A DNA stretch of 64,000 nt from Nocardia takedensis NBRC 100417 (GCF_000308695.1 NZ_BAGG01000077.1:61276-125275); one strand, 5' to 3'; positions 16,102-24,891 are shown, numbered from the stretch's first letter. Notes: generated by a model from the letters alone, not told the origin. Translations and numbers: made by a program.

Positions 16102-17856
16102 TCAGGCGACGGTCAGCGTCGTCTCGTCGCGCGCGAGCAGTTCGGCGTAGCGACCGCCTTCGCGCAGCAACTCCGCGTGCGTGCCGCGCTCGATGATCGC
16201 GCCCTTGTCGAGGACCACGATCTGATCCGCGTCGCGGACCGTCGAGAGGCGGTGCGCGATGGTGATCGTGGTGCGCCCGCGCGAGAGCGCGTCGAGCGCG
16301 GCCTGCACCTCGCGTTCGGTGCGGGTGTCCAACGCGCTGGTGGCCTCGTCCAGCAGCAGCACCGGCGGATCGCGCAGGATCGTGCGCGCCACCGCCAAGC
16401 GCTGCTTCTCACCGCCGGAGAACCGGTAGCCGCGTTCGCCCACGACGGTGTCGTAGCCGCGGGGCAGCGAGGCGATGTGATCGTGGATGCGCGCCGCGCG
16501 CGCGGCGGCCTCGAGATCGGCGTCGGTGGCCTCCGGTCGCGCGAAGCGCAGATTCTCGGCGACCGAGGCGTGGAACAGGTAGGTCTCCTGGGCGACCACG
16601 CCGACCGCGGCGGCCAGATCCGCGAACGACACCGCCCGCACGTCCACGCCGTCGATCGTGACGCGCCCGCGGTCGACATCGTAGAGGCGGGCGACCAGAT
16701 AACCCAGGGTGGTCTTGCCCGACCCGGTCTCCCCCACCACGGCCAGACTGCTGCCCGCCGCGACGGTCAGGTCGATGTCGTCCAGGACGGCCCGCCCGCC
16801 CGGTTCGTAGGCGAAGCAGACCCCTTCGAACCGCACCTCACCGCGCGGTCGCGGCAGCGGCGTCGGCTCCGCGGCCTCCCGGATGTCGGGTTCGAGGTCG
16901 AGATACTCGAAGATGCGGTCGAACAGGGCCAGCGAACTCTGCAGCGCGACGCCCGTGCCGAGCAACATCACCGTCGGCCGCAGCAGGCCGGCTTGCAGGG
17001 TGGTGAAGGCGACCAGGGTGCCGAGGGTGACCAGCGGCGTCCCTGCCGTCATCGTCAGCCCGGCCACCCAGTAGATCACCGCGGGCATCGCGGCCAGCAC
17101 GATCTGGATGGTCGACTGCCGCCAGCGACCCGCCATGTTGGCCCGGATCTCCAGATCGACCAGGCCGCGCGATTCGCGCGCGAAGTTCTCGACCAGGGCG
17201 GGCGCACGGCCCATGGTGCGTCCCAGCAGCACCCCGCTCACCGACAGCGACTCCTCGACCTGCGCCGACATCGCGGCCAATTTGCGCTGGCGCTCCCCGG
17301 TGATGCGTCGGCGTTCGTCGCCGACCCGGCGGCTGATCCACACGAACAGCGGCAGCATCGCCAGCGAGACCAGCGTCAACCGCCAGTCCAGCGCGATCAT
17401 CGCCACCACCGAGGCGAGCACGGTGGTGAAGTTCGCGACCAGGGAGGTGGCGGTGGAGGTCACCGTCGACTGCATCCCGCCGATGTCGTTGGCGATGCGC
17501 GACTGCACCTCGCCGGTGCGGGTGGCGGTGAAGAACGACAGCGGCATCCGCTGCAGGCCCGCGTAGACCGCCGCGCGCAGATCGTGCATGACCTCCTGCC
17601 CGACCGCGGTCGAGATATAGGTCTGCAGCACCGAGAAGACGCTGGTCAGCGCGGCGACGGCGACCATGCCCGCGGCCAGCAGCGTCAGCAGGCCGGTGCG
17701 GCCGTGCGGCAGCGCGTCGTCGAGGATCGCGCGCAACAGGAACGGCGAGACCAGCGCGACCAGCGAGGACAGCCCGACCAGGGCCAGCACCGTCGCCAGC
17801 CGACCACGGTAGGGGCCGAACAACCGGAAGATCCGGCGCAGGCGAGGTCCGGGCAC
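16102..17856 (-). CDS. ABC exporter (fused permease and ATPase)
   Basis: 584 aa, GTG start with GGAAGGAGG upstream. Six-helix ABC_membrane domain in the first 320 residues (FGPYRGRLATVLALVGL, RTGEVQSRIANDIGGMQS). The nucleotide-binding domain follows: Walker A GETGSGKTTLGY, signature FSGGEKQRLAVAR, Walker B PVLLLDEATSALD and switch IAHRLST. It is a half-size exporter that should work as a homodimer, or as a heterodimer with a partner not in this window. The substrate may be a lipid or drug. A GATACT element before the start may be its -10. Confidence 0.88.
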   Translation of the reverse strand: MPGPRLRRIFRLFGPYRGRLATVLALVGLSSLVALVSPFLLRAILDDALPHGRTGLLTLLAAGMVAVAALTSVFSVLQTYISTAVGQEVMHDLRAAVYAGLQRMPLSFFTATRTGEVQSRIANDIGGMQSTVTSTATSLVANFTTVLASVVAMIALDWRLTLVSLAMLPLFVWISRRVGDERRRITGERQRKLAAMSAQVEESLSVSGVLLGRTMGRAPALVENFARESRGLVDLEIRANMAGRWRQSTIQIVLAAMPAVIYWVAGLTMTAGTPLVTLGTLVAFTTLQAGLLRPTVMLLGTGVALQSSLALFDRIFEYLDLEPDIREAAEPTPLPRPRGEVRFEGVCFAYEPGGRAVLDDIDLTVAAGSSLAVVGETGSGKTTLGYLVARLYDVDRGRVTIDGVDVRAVSFADLAAAVGVVAQETYLFHASVAENLRFARPEATDADLEAAARAARIHDHIASLPRGYDTVVGERGYRFSGGEKQRLAVARTILRDPPVLLLDEATSALDTRTEREVQAALDALSRGRTTITIAHRLSTVRDADQIVVLDKGAIIERGTHAELLREGGRYAELLARDETTLTVA

Positions 17857-18115
17857 GGGGGCCTCCTTCCGAAATCAGCCGGTGACACCGAGTATCACCC
17901 ATCCGCGGCCTACTTCCGCGCGCACCCGGGCGGACGTTCCCGACGCCGCGCGCGAACCCCGGATAGAATCGGCTGCGACAGAACGGTTTCGATACGCCGC
18001 TCACCGCACGCGCGGATGAGGTATGTCGGGGAAAGCACACTGGCAGTATCGTTCCGGGGGCGGCATACAGCGTGTGGGAACGAACTTCACGGTGCGACCT
18101 GATGGAGGCGGGGCA

Positions 18116-18853
18116 ATGGATCGACCCGACATGGGCGTGCGGCCGGGGCGGGCCGAGGGCTGGGCGCGCTGGATGGACGACGCGCCCACCGAACCCCTGC
18201 ACCTACCGCGCTTCGATCCCGCACCCGATCCGCGACCCGCACCCGATCCCACGCCGCTGGGCGAACCGGACGCCTTCTCCCGCCTGATCGATCGATCCGG
18301 CCGCCGCCGCGGCGCGCCCCGCTGGCTGGTCCCGCTGGCCGGGTCGGTCGCCGCCGCCGTCCTGCTCGCGGTGGCGTTGCTCCAGTTCCGCGGCGGTCCC
18401 GCGCCGCAGTCGGTGGCCTCCGCCACGCCGACCGAGATCGTCATCGTGCCCGCCTCCGCCGCGGGCAACCCGGTCCCCGCCCGCTGTCCGGCCGAACGCG
18501 TCGGCGACCGCATCCAGGGCAACGGTGCCGGCAACCTGGACTCCGGCCCGGCCGCCATCTTCGCCTTCCAGTACGCCTACTACGTCGCGCGGTCGGGCAC
18601 GCTGGCCCGCACGGCCGTCTCCGACCAGGCCGCGGTGTCGGCCGCGCCCGCCATCCAGCAGGGCATCGACACCATCCCGGCCGGCACCACGCACTGCGTG
18701 AGCATGACGCCCGGCGCGGTGACGGGCCAATACCTGGTGACGGTCACCGAATACCGGCCGGGCACCGCGGCGTTCACCTACAACACCCAGGCCGTGAGCA
18801 CCGCGCGGGTGGGCGACCGGACGCTGATCACCGGGATCGCGCCCGCGCCCTAG
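18116..18853 (+). CDS. Single-pass membrane protein with extracellular domain, unknown function
   Basis: 245 aa. ATG 18116 follows GGAGG. An acidic, proline-rich cytoplasmic N-terminus of about 75 residues (DPAPDPRPAPDPTPLGEP) precedes one helix (WLVPLAGSVAAAVLLAVALLQF), then an extracytoplasmic domain with two cysteines (VPARCPAERV, TTHCVSM) that could form a disulfide. It resembles the common nocardial membrane proteins that carry a small exported domain next to Pro-rich tails. No motif gives a function. Its stop is four bases from the converging folD-like stop. Confidence 0.7.
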   Translation: MDRPDMGVRPGRAEGWARWMDDAPTEPLHLPRFDPAPDPRPAPDPTPLGEPDAFSRLIDRSGRRRGAPRWLVPLAGSVAAAVLLAVALLQFRGGPAPQSVASATPTEIVIVPASAAGNPVPARCPAERVGDRIQGNGAGNLDSGPAAIFAFQYAYYVARSGTLARTAVSDQAAVSAAPAIQQGIDTIPAGTTHCVSMTPGAVTGQYLVTVTEYRPGTAAFTYNTQAVSTARVGDRTLITGIAPAP

Positions 18854-18857
18854 CGGC

Positions 18858-19709
18858 TCAGCCGCGCGCCTTCTCCGCCGCCACGACCACGTGGCGCATC
18901 AGCAGGGCCGTGGTCACCGGTCCGACGCCGCCGGGCACCGGACTCAGCGCGGCGGCCTTGCCGCGCACCGACTCCGCCTCGACGTCGCCGACGATGCTCC
19001 CGTCGGCCGCCTCGTTGGTGCCCACGTCCACCACGACCGCGCCCTCGCGGACGTGCGCGCCGGTCACCAGGCCGATGCGCCCGGCCGCCGCCACCACGAC
19101 ATCGGCGGCCGAGGTGACGGCGGGTAGGTCGGTGGTGCGCGAATGCGCGATCGTCACCGTCGCGTTCTCGGCAAGCAGCAACTGGGCCAGCGGCTTGCCG
19201 ACGACATTGGAGCGCCCCACCACCGCGACATGCTTGCCCGCCAGCGGGATCCCGTGGTGCTTGAGCAGTTCCACGACCGCCTCGGAGGTGGCCGGGACGA
19301 ATCCGTCCAGCCCGGCCGCGAGCAGCCCCAGCGACAGCGGAGCGACACCGTCGACGTCCTTGTGGGCGGCGATGGCCGAGGACACGTCGTCGAGGGTGAC
19401 CCCGGCGGGCAGCGGCGTCTGGAGCATGATCGCGTCGACGGCGTCGTCCCCGCCGCGCGCGGTCAGTTCCTCGCGGATCGCGGCCGCGCTCGCCTCGGCC
19501 CCCAGATCGATGCGGTCGCAGGCGATTCCGAGCCGCTCGGCGGCTTTGCGCAGGGAGTTGACGTACCAGGCGCTGGCGGGGTCGTCGTTGGCGACGACGA
19601 GGGCCAGGCGCGGCGCGGGACCGCTCGCGGTGAGCGCGGCGGCGCGCTCCTTGGTGTCGGCGTTGAGGGCGGCGGCGAGTTCCTTGCCGGTCAGCGAAAC
19701 GGTATCCAC
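18858..19709 (-). CDS. folD: FolD-type methylene-THF dehydrogenase/cyclohydrolase, catalytic Lys replaced
   Basis: 283 aa from GTG 19709 (the frame is open upstream, but the homologous start is here). FolD normally interconverts methylene-, methenyl- and 10-formyl-THF using NADP. Family blocks are present: LQTPLPAG with the conserved Gln, KDVDGV with the conserved Asp, VVGRSNVVGKPLAQLL and SPVPGGVGPVTTALL. The Y-V-x-S-K motif reads WYVNSLRKA, so the position of the E. coli Lys54 equivalent is Leu. That lysine is needed for cyclohydrolase activity, so this is probably a specialised paralogue or a dehydrogenase-only enzyme. It is divergent from the secreted YdcF gene. Confidence 0.85.
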   Translation of the reverse strand: MDTVSLTGKELAAALNADTKERAAALTASGPAPRLALVVANDDPASAWYVNSLRKAAERLGIACDRIDLGAEASAAAIREELTARGGDDAVDAIMLQTPLPAGVTLDDVSSAIAAHKDVDGVAPLSLGLLAAGLDGFVPATSEAVVELLKHHGIPLAGKHVAVVGRSNVVGKPLAQLLLAENATVTIAHSRTTDLPAVTSAADVVVAAAGRIGLVTGAHVREGAVVVDVGTNEAADGSIVGDVEAESVRGKAAALSPVPGGVGPVTTALLMRHVVVAAEKARG

Positions 19710-19881
19710 GGGGTCCCACCCTATCGGGGGACGCGGACCCGCCCGCGACACCACCTCCGCGAGCCCCGCGCAATTGCGCGGCGAACCCGGTCGCCGGTCG
19801 TATCGTGAGGACGGTTTGCCCCCGGCCACTGCCGACTGACTCGCCGAAACCCGTTTCGCACGTGGAAAGGTGTCAACTGTA

Positions 19882-20754
19882 GTGAAGATCTCGAGGCACT
19901 GGAAATCCCTGGTCGCGGCGTCGTGCGCGGCCTTCGCCCTCACCGGCGTCGCCGGAACGCCCGCCCACGCGGGCCCCGAGACCGACGCGCTCTACAACTC
20001 CGCGCAGCGCAATTTCACCGACGGCGACGACGCCGCGGGACGCGCCGACCTGCGCGCGCTGATCGGCGCCGACCCCGCCGACGTGGAGGCGCTGTCCCTG
20101 CAGGCGATCTGGTCGCATTTCGCCAACGACCTGCCCGCCCTCGCCGACGCGATGGGCAGGCTCAACGCCGTCGACCCCGGCATGGCCGCGGGCACCGACA
20201 ACGTGCTGCGCGCCATCGCCGCCGCGGTCGGCACCCTGCCCAATCCGCTGCCCGCGCTGGTGGGTCCGCAGACCGGGATCGTGGTGCTCGGCTACGGTCT
20301 GCTCCCGGACGGCTCGCTGCGCCCCGAACTGGTCAACAGGCTCACGGCCGCCTGGATCCAAGCGGTCGCCTCCCCCATGTCCCCCGTCATCGTGACCGGC
20401 GGCGCGCCGCAGAACGGCATCACCGAGGCCGAGGCCATGCGGAACTGGCTGGTCGGGCACGGGCTGCCGGGCAACCGCGTGTACACCGAGACCCGCTCGG
20501 GGTCGACCGTGCAGAACGCCCTGTTCAGCACCAGGCTCCTGCGCGACCTGGGCGCGAACAGCGCGGTGGTGGTCACCTCCCCGAACCACATCCGCCGCGC
20601 GGTGGCCGATTTCATCGTCGCGGGCACCAACGTCGTCGGCGCGACCACCTCGATGGATCAGCTCGTCTCCTACCTGCCCCCGCCCTCGCGGCCCAACCAG
20701 CGCGGCATCTACCTCGACGCCACCCGCACCTTCCAACTCGCCACCTCCCGCTGA
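19882..20754 (+). CDS. Secreted YdcF-family (DUF218) protein
   Basis: 290 aa. GTG 19882 is chosen over GTG 19870 because GGAAAGG at 19864-19870 would overlap the earlier start. A signal peptide (AASCAAFALTGVAGTPAHA) is followed by a helical, TPR-like segment (ALYNSAQRNF, DDAAGRADLRALIGADPAD), then the DUF218 core: GIVVLGYGLLPDGSLRPELVNRL, SPVIVTGG, GITEAEAMRNWLVGHGLPGNRVYTE and VVVTSPNHIRRA. The exported position points to cell-wall or surface-glycan processing. The enzymatic activity of the family is not settled. A terminator follows. Confidence 0.82.
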   Translation: MKISRHWKSLVAASCAAFALTGVAGTPAHAGPETDALYNSAQRNFTDGDDAAGRADLRALIGADPADVEALSLQAIWSHFANDLPALADAMGRLNAVDPGMAAGTDNVLRAIAAAVGTLPNPLPALVGPQTGIVVLGYGLLPDGSLRPELVNRLTAAWIQAVASPMSPVIVTGGAPQNGITEAEAMRNWLVGHGLPGNRVYTETRSGSTVQNALFSTRLLRDLGANSAVVVTSPNHIRRAVADFIVAGTNVVGATTSMDQLVSYLPPPSRPNQRGIYLDATRTFQLATSR

Positions 20755-20770
20755 CCCGCACCCCGATCCC

Positions 20771-20795
20771 GCCCGTCCCGAACCTCGGGGCGGGC
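20771..20795 (+). terminator. Terminator after the YdcF gene
   Basis: GCCCGTCCCGA and TCGGGGCGGGC form an 11-bp stem with one G-U pair and an ACC loop, 16 bases after the stop. Confidence 0.6.
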
Positions 20796-20943
20796 GGCGT
20801 CATTCCCCAACAGCGGACATCGCCCGAACAGCGGCCTCACCCTCATACGATGCGGCCCCTGCGCTTCCCTCGTAGGCGCGGGTGGTGCGGGCGGCGCGCG
20901 AAATGTCCTGGCGGGCCTGACGGCGGGCGGGCAGGATGACGCG

Positions 20944-21777
20944 GTGGACAGGGACCGGTCGGCCGAGGTGAACGCGTCGCACGCGGAGATCACCGCGCGC
21001 CTACGCGGGGCGGGCTGTGTCTTCGCCGAGGACGAAGCGACGCTGCTGATCGAGTCCGCGGGCGATGCCCCTCGCTTGGAAGCACTGGTGACGCGGCGGA
21101 TCGCGGGCGAACCGCTGGAACATCTGGTGGGCTGGGCGGAATTCGACGGCCTGCGGATCGGTGTCGCGCCCGGCGTGTTCGTGCCACGGCAGCGCAGCGT
21201 GTGGCTGGTCGCCTCGGCCGCCGAAGCTGTGCTCACCCGCGAGATCGACCGCGCGACGATCCTGGACCTGTGCTGCGGGTCGGGCGCGTTGGGCGCCGCG
21301 CTGGCCACCCGGCTGACCCGCGCGGGCGTGGCGGTGGAGGTGTGGGCGGCCGACATCGATGCCGCGTCGGTGGCCTGCGCGCGCGCCAATCTCGCGGACT
21401 TCGACGCGACCGTCCTCGAAGGCGATCTGTTCGCCCCGCTGCCCGCCGTCCTGCGCGGCCGGATCGATGTCCTGCTGTGCAACACCCCGTACGTCCCGAC
21501 CGCGATGATCGCCCGCATGCCGCCGGAAGCCCGCGACCACGAACCCCGCCGCGCCCTCGACGGCGGCCCCGACGGCCTCGACGTCCTGCGCCGGGTGGCG
21601 GCGAGCGCCCCGACCTGGCTGGCTCCCGCCGGCCTGCTCCTGGTCGAGGAGAGCCGGACCCAAGCCGATTCCGCCGCCACCCTCCTCGCCGGCCACGGGC
21701 TCACCGCGCGAATCGCCACGTCCGCGAACCACGACGCGACAGCGGTCCTCGGTCGCCGAGACGACGGGGCGGGCTGA
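20944..21777 (+). CDS. HemK/PrmC-related protein N5-glutamine methyltransferase paralogue
   Basis: 277 aa, GTG start. N-terminal helical PrmC-like domain (RRIAGEPLEHLVGWAEFDGLRI, FVPRQRSVWLV), then the Rossmann methyltransferase with ILDLCCGSGALGAAL. The catalytic NPPY motif of PrmC reads NTPYVPT here (LLCNTPYVPTAM). This is the pattern of a PrmC-related methyltransferase group seen in actinobacteria rather than of the release-factor enzyme itself. The target glutamine or other substrate is unknown. The end converges on the toxin-antitoxin pair. Confidence 0.8.
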   Translation: MDRDRSAEVNASHAEITARLRGAGCVFAEDEATLLIESAGDAPRLEALVTRRIAGEPLEHLVGWAEFDGLRIGVAPGVFVPRQRSVWLVASAAEAVLTREIDRATILDLCCGSGALGAALATRLTRAGVAVEVWAADIDAASVACARANLADFDATVLEGDLFAPLPAVLRGRIDVLLCNTPYVPTAMIARMPPEARDHEPRRALDGGPDGLDVLRRVAASAPTWLAPAGLLLVEESRTQADSAATLLAGHGLTARIATSANHDATAVLGRRDDGAG

Positions 21778-21794
21778 GGGCTCGCGGCCGATTC

Positions 21795-22106
21795 TCAGGC
21801 GGAGGGGCGGAGGTTGGACAGGACGCGGATGGCGTCGGAGAGCGGGATCATGCGTTCGGGTTGTTCGGCGGCCAGGCCCATTTCGATGTATTGGCGGATC
21901 AGCATGGATTGGGTGACGCCGTGGACGGCGGCGGTCTCCTTGACCCGCCGGTCCAGTTCCGGGGACATCTTCAGCGAGCGCACCACCGACATGGCCTGTT
22001 CGAGTTCGGCACTGGTCGGGGGCAGGACCGGTGTGGGGGCCGTGTCGTCATAGGTCAGCGAGTCCAGGAATGCTCCCGGATCCTCGCTCGGGCGTCGATC
22101 CTTCAT
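21795..22106 (-). CDS. Ribbon-helix-helix antitoxin (BrnA-like)
   Basis: 103 aa, ATG with GGGAGG upstream. The C-terminal half (MSPELDRRVKETAAVHGVTQ then SMLIRQYIEMGLAAE) has the strand-helix-helix pattern of CopG/RHH DNA-binding antitoxins. The acidic, flexible N-terminus (SEDPGAFLDSLTYDD) is probably the toxin-binding part. The gene starts 59 bases inside the end of the upstream toxin gene. The order toxin first, RHH antitoxin second matches brnT-brnA. Twin palindromes ahead of the toxin are likely its operators. Confidence 0.7.
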   Translation of the reverse strand: MKDRRPSEDPGAFLDSLTYDDTAPTPVLPPTSAELEQAMSVVRSLKMSPELDRRVKETAAVHGVTQSMLIRQYIEMGLAAEQPERMIPLSDAIRVLSNLRPSA

Positions 22107-22383
22107 CGCTGACCTCCCATGCTTCGTACTCGTGCACCTGGTGCGGTCGCATCGGGGCCGCCATGACGATCTCCCACGCCCCCTGGGCGGGCTGCCGCAG
22201 CAGCACGACCACCGGACGCCCCTGCTCGGTCCGCCCCCACACCGTCAGGACCGGGAGTCCTTCGGGGGTGCGGGCGGGCCGTGGCCAGCGTTGCGGCGAG
22301 TACAGGACCTCCATGACCTCCCATGACTCGATCCCGGCCCGCCGGAGATGTTCACCGGCTCCGAACCACCACTCGTATTGCAT
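22048..22383 (-). CDS. BrnT-like toxin candidate
   Basis: 111 aa, ATG at 22383. Features that recall BrnT (RNase barnase-like fold): EWWFGAGEHLRRAGIESWEV followed by a beta-rich core with VWGRTEQGRPVVVLL, WEIVMAAPMRP and a final HEYEAWE. No experimentally defined catalytic residue can be asserted by eye. The gene probably has a leaderless transcript: TATTAT lies about nine bases upstream of the ATG on this strand. The overlap with the antitoxin is large (59 bases), giving coupled expression. A plain conserved hypothetical with a regulator remains possible. Confidence 0.6.
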   Translation of the reverse strand: MQYEWWFGAGEHLRRAGIESWEVMEVLYSPQRWPRPARTPEGLPVLTVWGRTEQGRPVVVLLRQPAQGAWEIVMAAPMRPHQVHEYEAWEVSDEGSTPERGSGSIPGLADL

Positions 22384-22393
22384 TGTGTGTCGA

Positions 22394-22431
22394 TAATACC
22401 AAGGTATTACCGCCGTACCCAGGGGTATTAC
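22394..22431. promoter_or_regulatory. Twin palindromic operators of the toxin-antitoxin operon
   Basis: TAATACC-AA-GGTATTA (22394-22409) and TACCC-AG-GGGTA (22416-22427, flanked by a further TT) have centres exactly 20 bp apart. GGTATTAC occurs at 22403-22410 and 22424-22431. The first palindrome overlaps the presumed -10 (TATTAT on the minus strand). This is typical of cooperative RHH antitoxin binding and autorepression. Confidence 0.65.
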
Positions 22432-23258
22432 TCGGCGCGTCCGGTGAACGCGTCCATCGAGTGGTAGACGCCCACGGTGTTGAGGAACAGGTCGCGCGCC
22501 TTGATCGGCAGGATGCCCGAGAGCGCCTTGTTCAGGCGCGAGGTCCAGGGCAGCACGACCAGCGGTGTGCCGGCCTTCATCTGCTTCCAGGAGGTGTCGA
22601 CCACGGCGTCCTGGCGCAGGATCGGGGTGAACCAGAAGCCTTTCGCGCCGTCGAACATGCCGGTGTCGATGTAGGTCGGGCACACCGTGGTCACCTTGAC
22701 GTGCTGGTGGCCCGCCTGTTCCAGTTCGATGCGCACCGAATCCGACCAGCCCAGCGCCGCCCATTTCGAGGCCGCGTAGACGCTCATGCGCGGGTTGGAC
22801 ACCAGCCCGGCCGAGGAGGCGATGGTGAGCACGCGCGCCTGGCCGTTGCCGCGCACCATCGCGGGCAGGAATTCCCGCGTGATGTGCATCGGGGCCAGGG
22901 AGTTGATCGCCATGGTCTTGTCGATGTCGGCGGGGTCGGTGGTCTCCCAGAAGTAGCTGTTGCCGCGCACGATGCCCGCGTTGTTGACCAGGATGTCGAT
23001 GTCGCCGACCTGCTCGCGCACCGCCGCGGCGGCCGTCGCGATGGCGTCGCGGTCGGCCACGTCGACCACGTGGTGGTGCACCCGGCCGCCGAGCGCGGCC
23101 AGTTCGGCGGCGGTCTCCTTGACCCGGGCTTCGTCGATGTCCCACAGCACGACATCGGCGGCGCCCTCGCGCACGGCGCGTTCGGCGAACAGCTTGCCCA
23201 GTCCCATCGCCGCGCCGGTGACCAGCACCTTCTTGTCCGCGACCGTTTCGAGCTTCAT
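22428..23258 (-). CDS. Short-chain dehydrogenase/reductase
   Basis: 276 aa classical SDR: cofactor loop VTGAAMGLGKLFAE, NNAG motif (ILVNNAGIV), catalytic Ser in TIASSAGLV and Tyr-x3-Lys in YAASKWAALG. The acidic residue after beta-2 (LWDIDEARV) favours NAD over NADP. A C-terminal extension of about 40 residues follows the core. It is 13 bases downstream of the aldehyde dehydrogenase gene, so probably co-transcribed. It may oxidise an alcohol in the same pathway. It lies under the divergent TetR operator. Confidence 0.87.
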   Translation of the reverse strand: MKLETVADKKVLVTGAAMGLGKLFAERAVREGAADVVLWDIDEARVKETAAELAALGGRVHHHVVDVADRDAIATAAAAVREQVGDIDILVNNAGIVRGNSYFWETTDPADIDKTMAINSLAPMHITREFLPAMVRGNGQARVLTIASSAGLVSNPRMSVYAASKWAALGWSDSVRIELEQAGHQHVKVTTVCPTYIDTGMFDGAKGFWFTPILRQDAVVDTSWKQMKAGTPLVVLPWTSRLNKALSGILPIKARDLFLNTVGVYHSMDAFTGRAE

Positions 23259-23271
23259 CGGAGTCCGTTCC

Positions 23272-24846
23272 TCACTTCTGCCGCAGCGTCTTCATGACGC
23301 CGAAGTACAGCGTCATGGTCTTGGCCCACAGGTGTTCCGACATGCCCGGCAGCGGCGCGATGGGCAGGACCCGCTGGGTCGCGATGGTCTGGGTGTCGAC
23401 GTACTTGAGCAGCCCCTCGGGACCGTGCCTGCGGCCGGTGCCGGAGATCCCGAGCCCGCCCGAGGGCGCGTCGGCGCTGCCCCATGCCGCGATGAACCCT
23501 TCGTTGACGTTGACCGAGCCCGCGTCGATGCGCGCGGCGATCTCGCGGCCGCGGGCGGTGTCCTTGGTCCACACGCTGGCGTTGAGGCCGTAGGCGGTGT
23601 CGTTGGCGGCGTCGACGGCTTCGTCGTCGCTGCCGACCCGGTAGATCGAGACGACGGGGCCGAAGGTCTCCTCGCGGTAGACCGTCATGCCGGGGCCGAC
23701 GTCGGCGAGCACGGTGGGCTCGTAGAAGTACGGGCCCAGGTCGGGGCGCGCCTTGCCGCCCGCGAGGACGGTGGCGCCCTTGGCGACCGCGTCGTCCACG
23801 TGCTCGGTGACGGTGTCGAGTTGGCGCGGGAAGGTCAGCGAGCCGATGTCGGTGTCGTAGTCCAAGCCGCTGCCGAGGCGCAGCGCGCGCACCCGGTCGA
23901 CGAATTCGGCGACGAAGCGGTCGTGGACGTCCTGGTGGACGTAGATGCGTTCGATGGATTCGCACAGCTGACCGGCGGAGGCGAAGCAGGCGCGCACCGC
24001 GATCCTGGCGGCGCGCGAGACGTCGGCGTCGGCGAGCACCAGCAGCGGGTTCTTGCCGCCGAGTTCGAGCGAGTAGCCGATCAGGCGCTGTCCGGCCTGC
24101 TGGGCGATGGTGCGTCCGGTGGCGCTCGAACCGGTGTAGTCGACGTAGTCGGCGCGGCCGATGACCTCACCGCCGATGACCGATCCGCGCCCGAGCACGG
24201 CCTGCCACAGCCCGCGCGGCAGTCCGGCGCGTTCGGCGGCGTCGATGGCCCACAGCGCGGTCAGCGCGGTCTGGTTGTCCGGTCGCGCGACGACCGCGTT
24301 GCCGGCGACCAGGGCGGGCAGGGCGTCGGAGACGGCGAGCGCGAGCGGATAGTTCCACGGCGAGATGACCGCGACGACGCCCTTGGGGCGGTGGCGCACG
24401 TCGACCTTGGTGAGCACGGGCAGCACGCCGCGCGGCTTGCGGTCGGCCAGCAGGCGCGCGGCGACCGAGGCGTAGTAGCGGGCGTTGACCGCGACATCGC
24501 CGACCTCGTCGAAGGCGTGCGCGCGCGATTTGCCGGTCTCGAGCTGGACGATGTCGAGGATGGTCGACTGTTCGGCGAGCACGATGTCGTGCAGGCGGCG
24601 CAGAACGGCGACGCGCTCGCGCACGGGCGTGCGGGCCCAGTCGCGCTGGGCGGCGCGCGCGGTGGCGAAGGCGCGTTCGATGTCGTCGGTGGAGGACTGG
24701 GGCAGGTCGGCGAGCTTCGCGCCGGTGGCGGGCGCGTGGATCTCGACCGAGGGCGCGCCGCCCGCGACGGCGTGCGCGAGCAGTTGTCCCACCAGCGCCG
24801 AGGGCAGCGCGGTGGGTTCGGCGGCCTGCCGTGCGGTGGTCGTCAT
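23272..24846 (-). CDS. Succinate-semialdehyde-type aldehyde dehydrogenase (GabD2-like)
   Basis: 524 aa. ALDH superfamily: VVAVISPWNYPLALAVSDALPALVAG for the cofactor pocket, LELGGKNP with the catalytic Glu, and ASAGQLCESIERIYV with the catalytic Cys. The overall sequence, including LNASVW and RRHGPEGLLKY near the end, resembles mycobacterial succinic semialdehyde dehydrogenase GabD2. In this cluster it may instead oxidise a fatty or short-chain aldehyde. Its promoter region holds the 12-bp palindrome shared with the divergent TetR gene. Confidence 0.88.
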   Translation of the reverse strand: MTTTARQAAEPTALPSALVGQLLAHAVAGGAPSVEIHAPATGAKLADLPQSSTDDIERAFATARAAQRDWARTPVRERVAVLRRLHDIVLAEQSTILDIVQLETGKSRAHAFDEVGDVAVNARYYASVAARLLADRKPRGVLPVLTKVDVRHRPKGVVAVISPWNYPLALAVSDALPALVAGNAVVARPDNQTALTALWAIDAAERAGLPRGLWQAVLGRGSVIGGEVIGRADYVDYTGSSATGRTIAQQAGQRLIGYSLELGGKNPLLVLADADVSRAARIAVRACFASAGQLCESIERIYVHQDVHDRFVAEFVDRVRALRLGSGLDYDTDIGSLTFPRQLDTVTEHVDDAVAKGATVLAGGKARPDLGPYFYEPTVLADVGPGMTVYREETFGPVVSIYRVGSDDEAVDAANDTAYGLNASVWTKDTARGREIAARIDAGSVNVNEGFIAAWGSADAPSGGLGISGTGRRHGPEGLLKYVDTQTIATQRVLPIAPLPGMSEHLWAKTMTLYFGVMKTLRQK

Positions 24847-24891
24847 GGGTCGACCTCTCTGGTGACGGGGTGCTGCGGACGGTCCCAGCTA

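Noticed and set aside
16066..18102. 678-codon plus-strand frame opposite the ABC exporter
   Set aside because: Antisense to an exporter with all ABC motifs; no independent start signal.
22394..22431. Palindromes considered as a transcription terminator of the SDR operon
   Set aside because: Loops of two bases and AT-rich arms suit protein binding, not a terminator; they lie directly before the toxin start.
23272..24846. ALDH considered as evidence for a GABA degradation operon
   Set aside because: No GABA transaminase or transporter nearby; the neighbours are SDR, BVMO and oxygenase genes.
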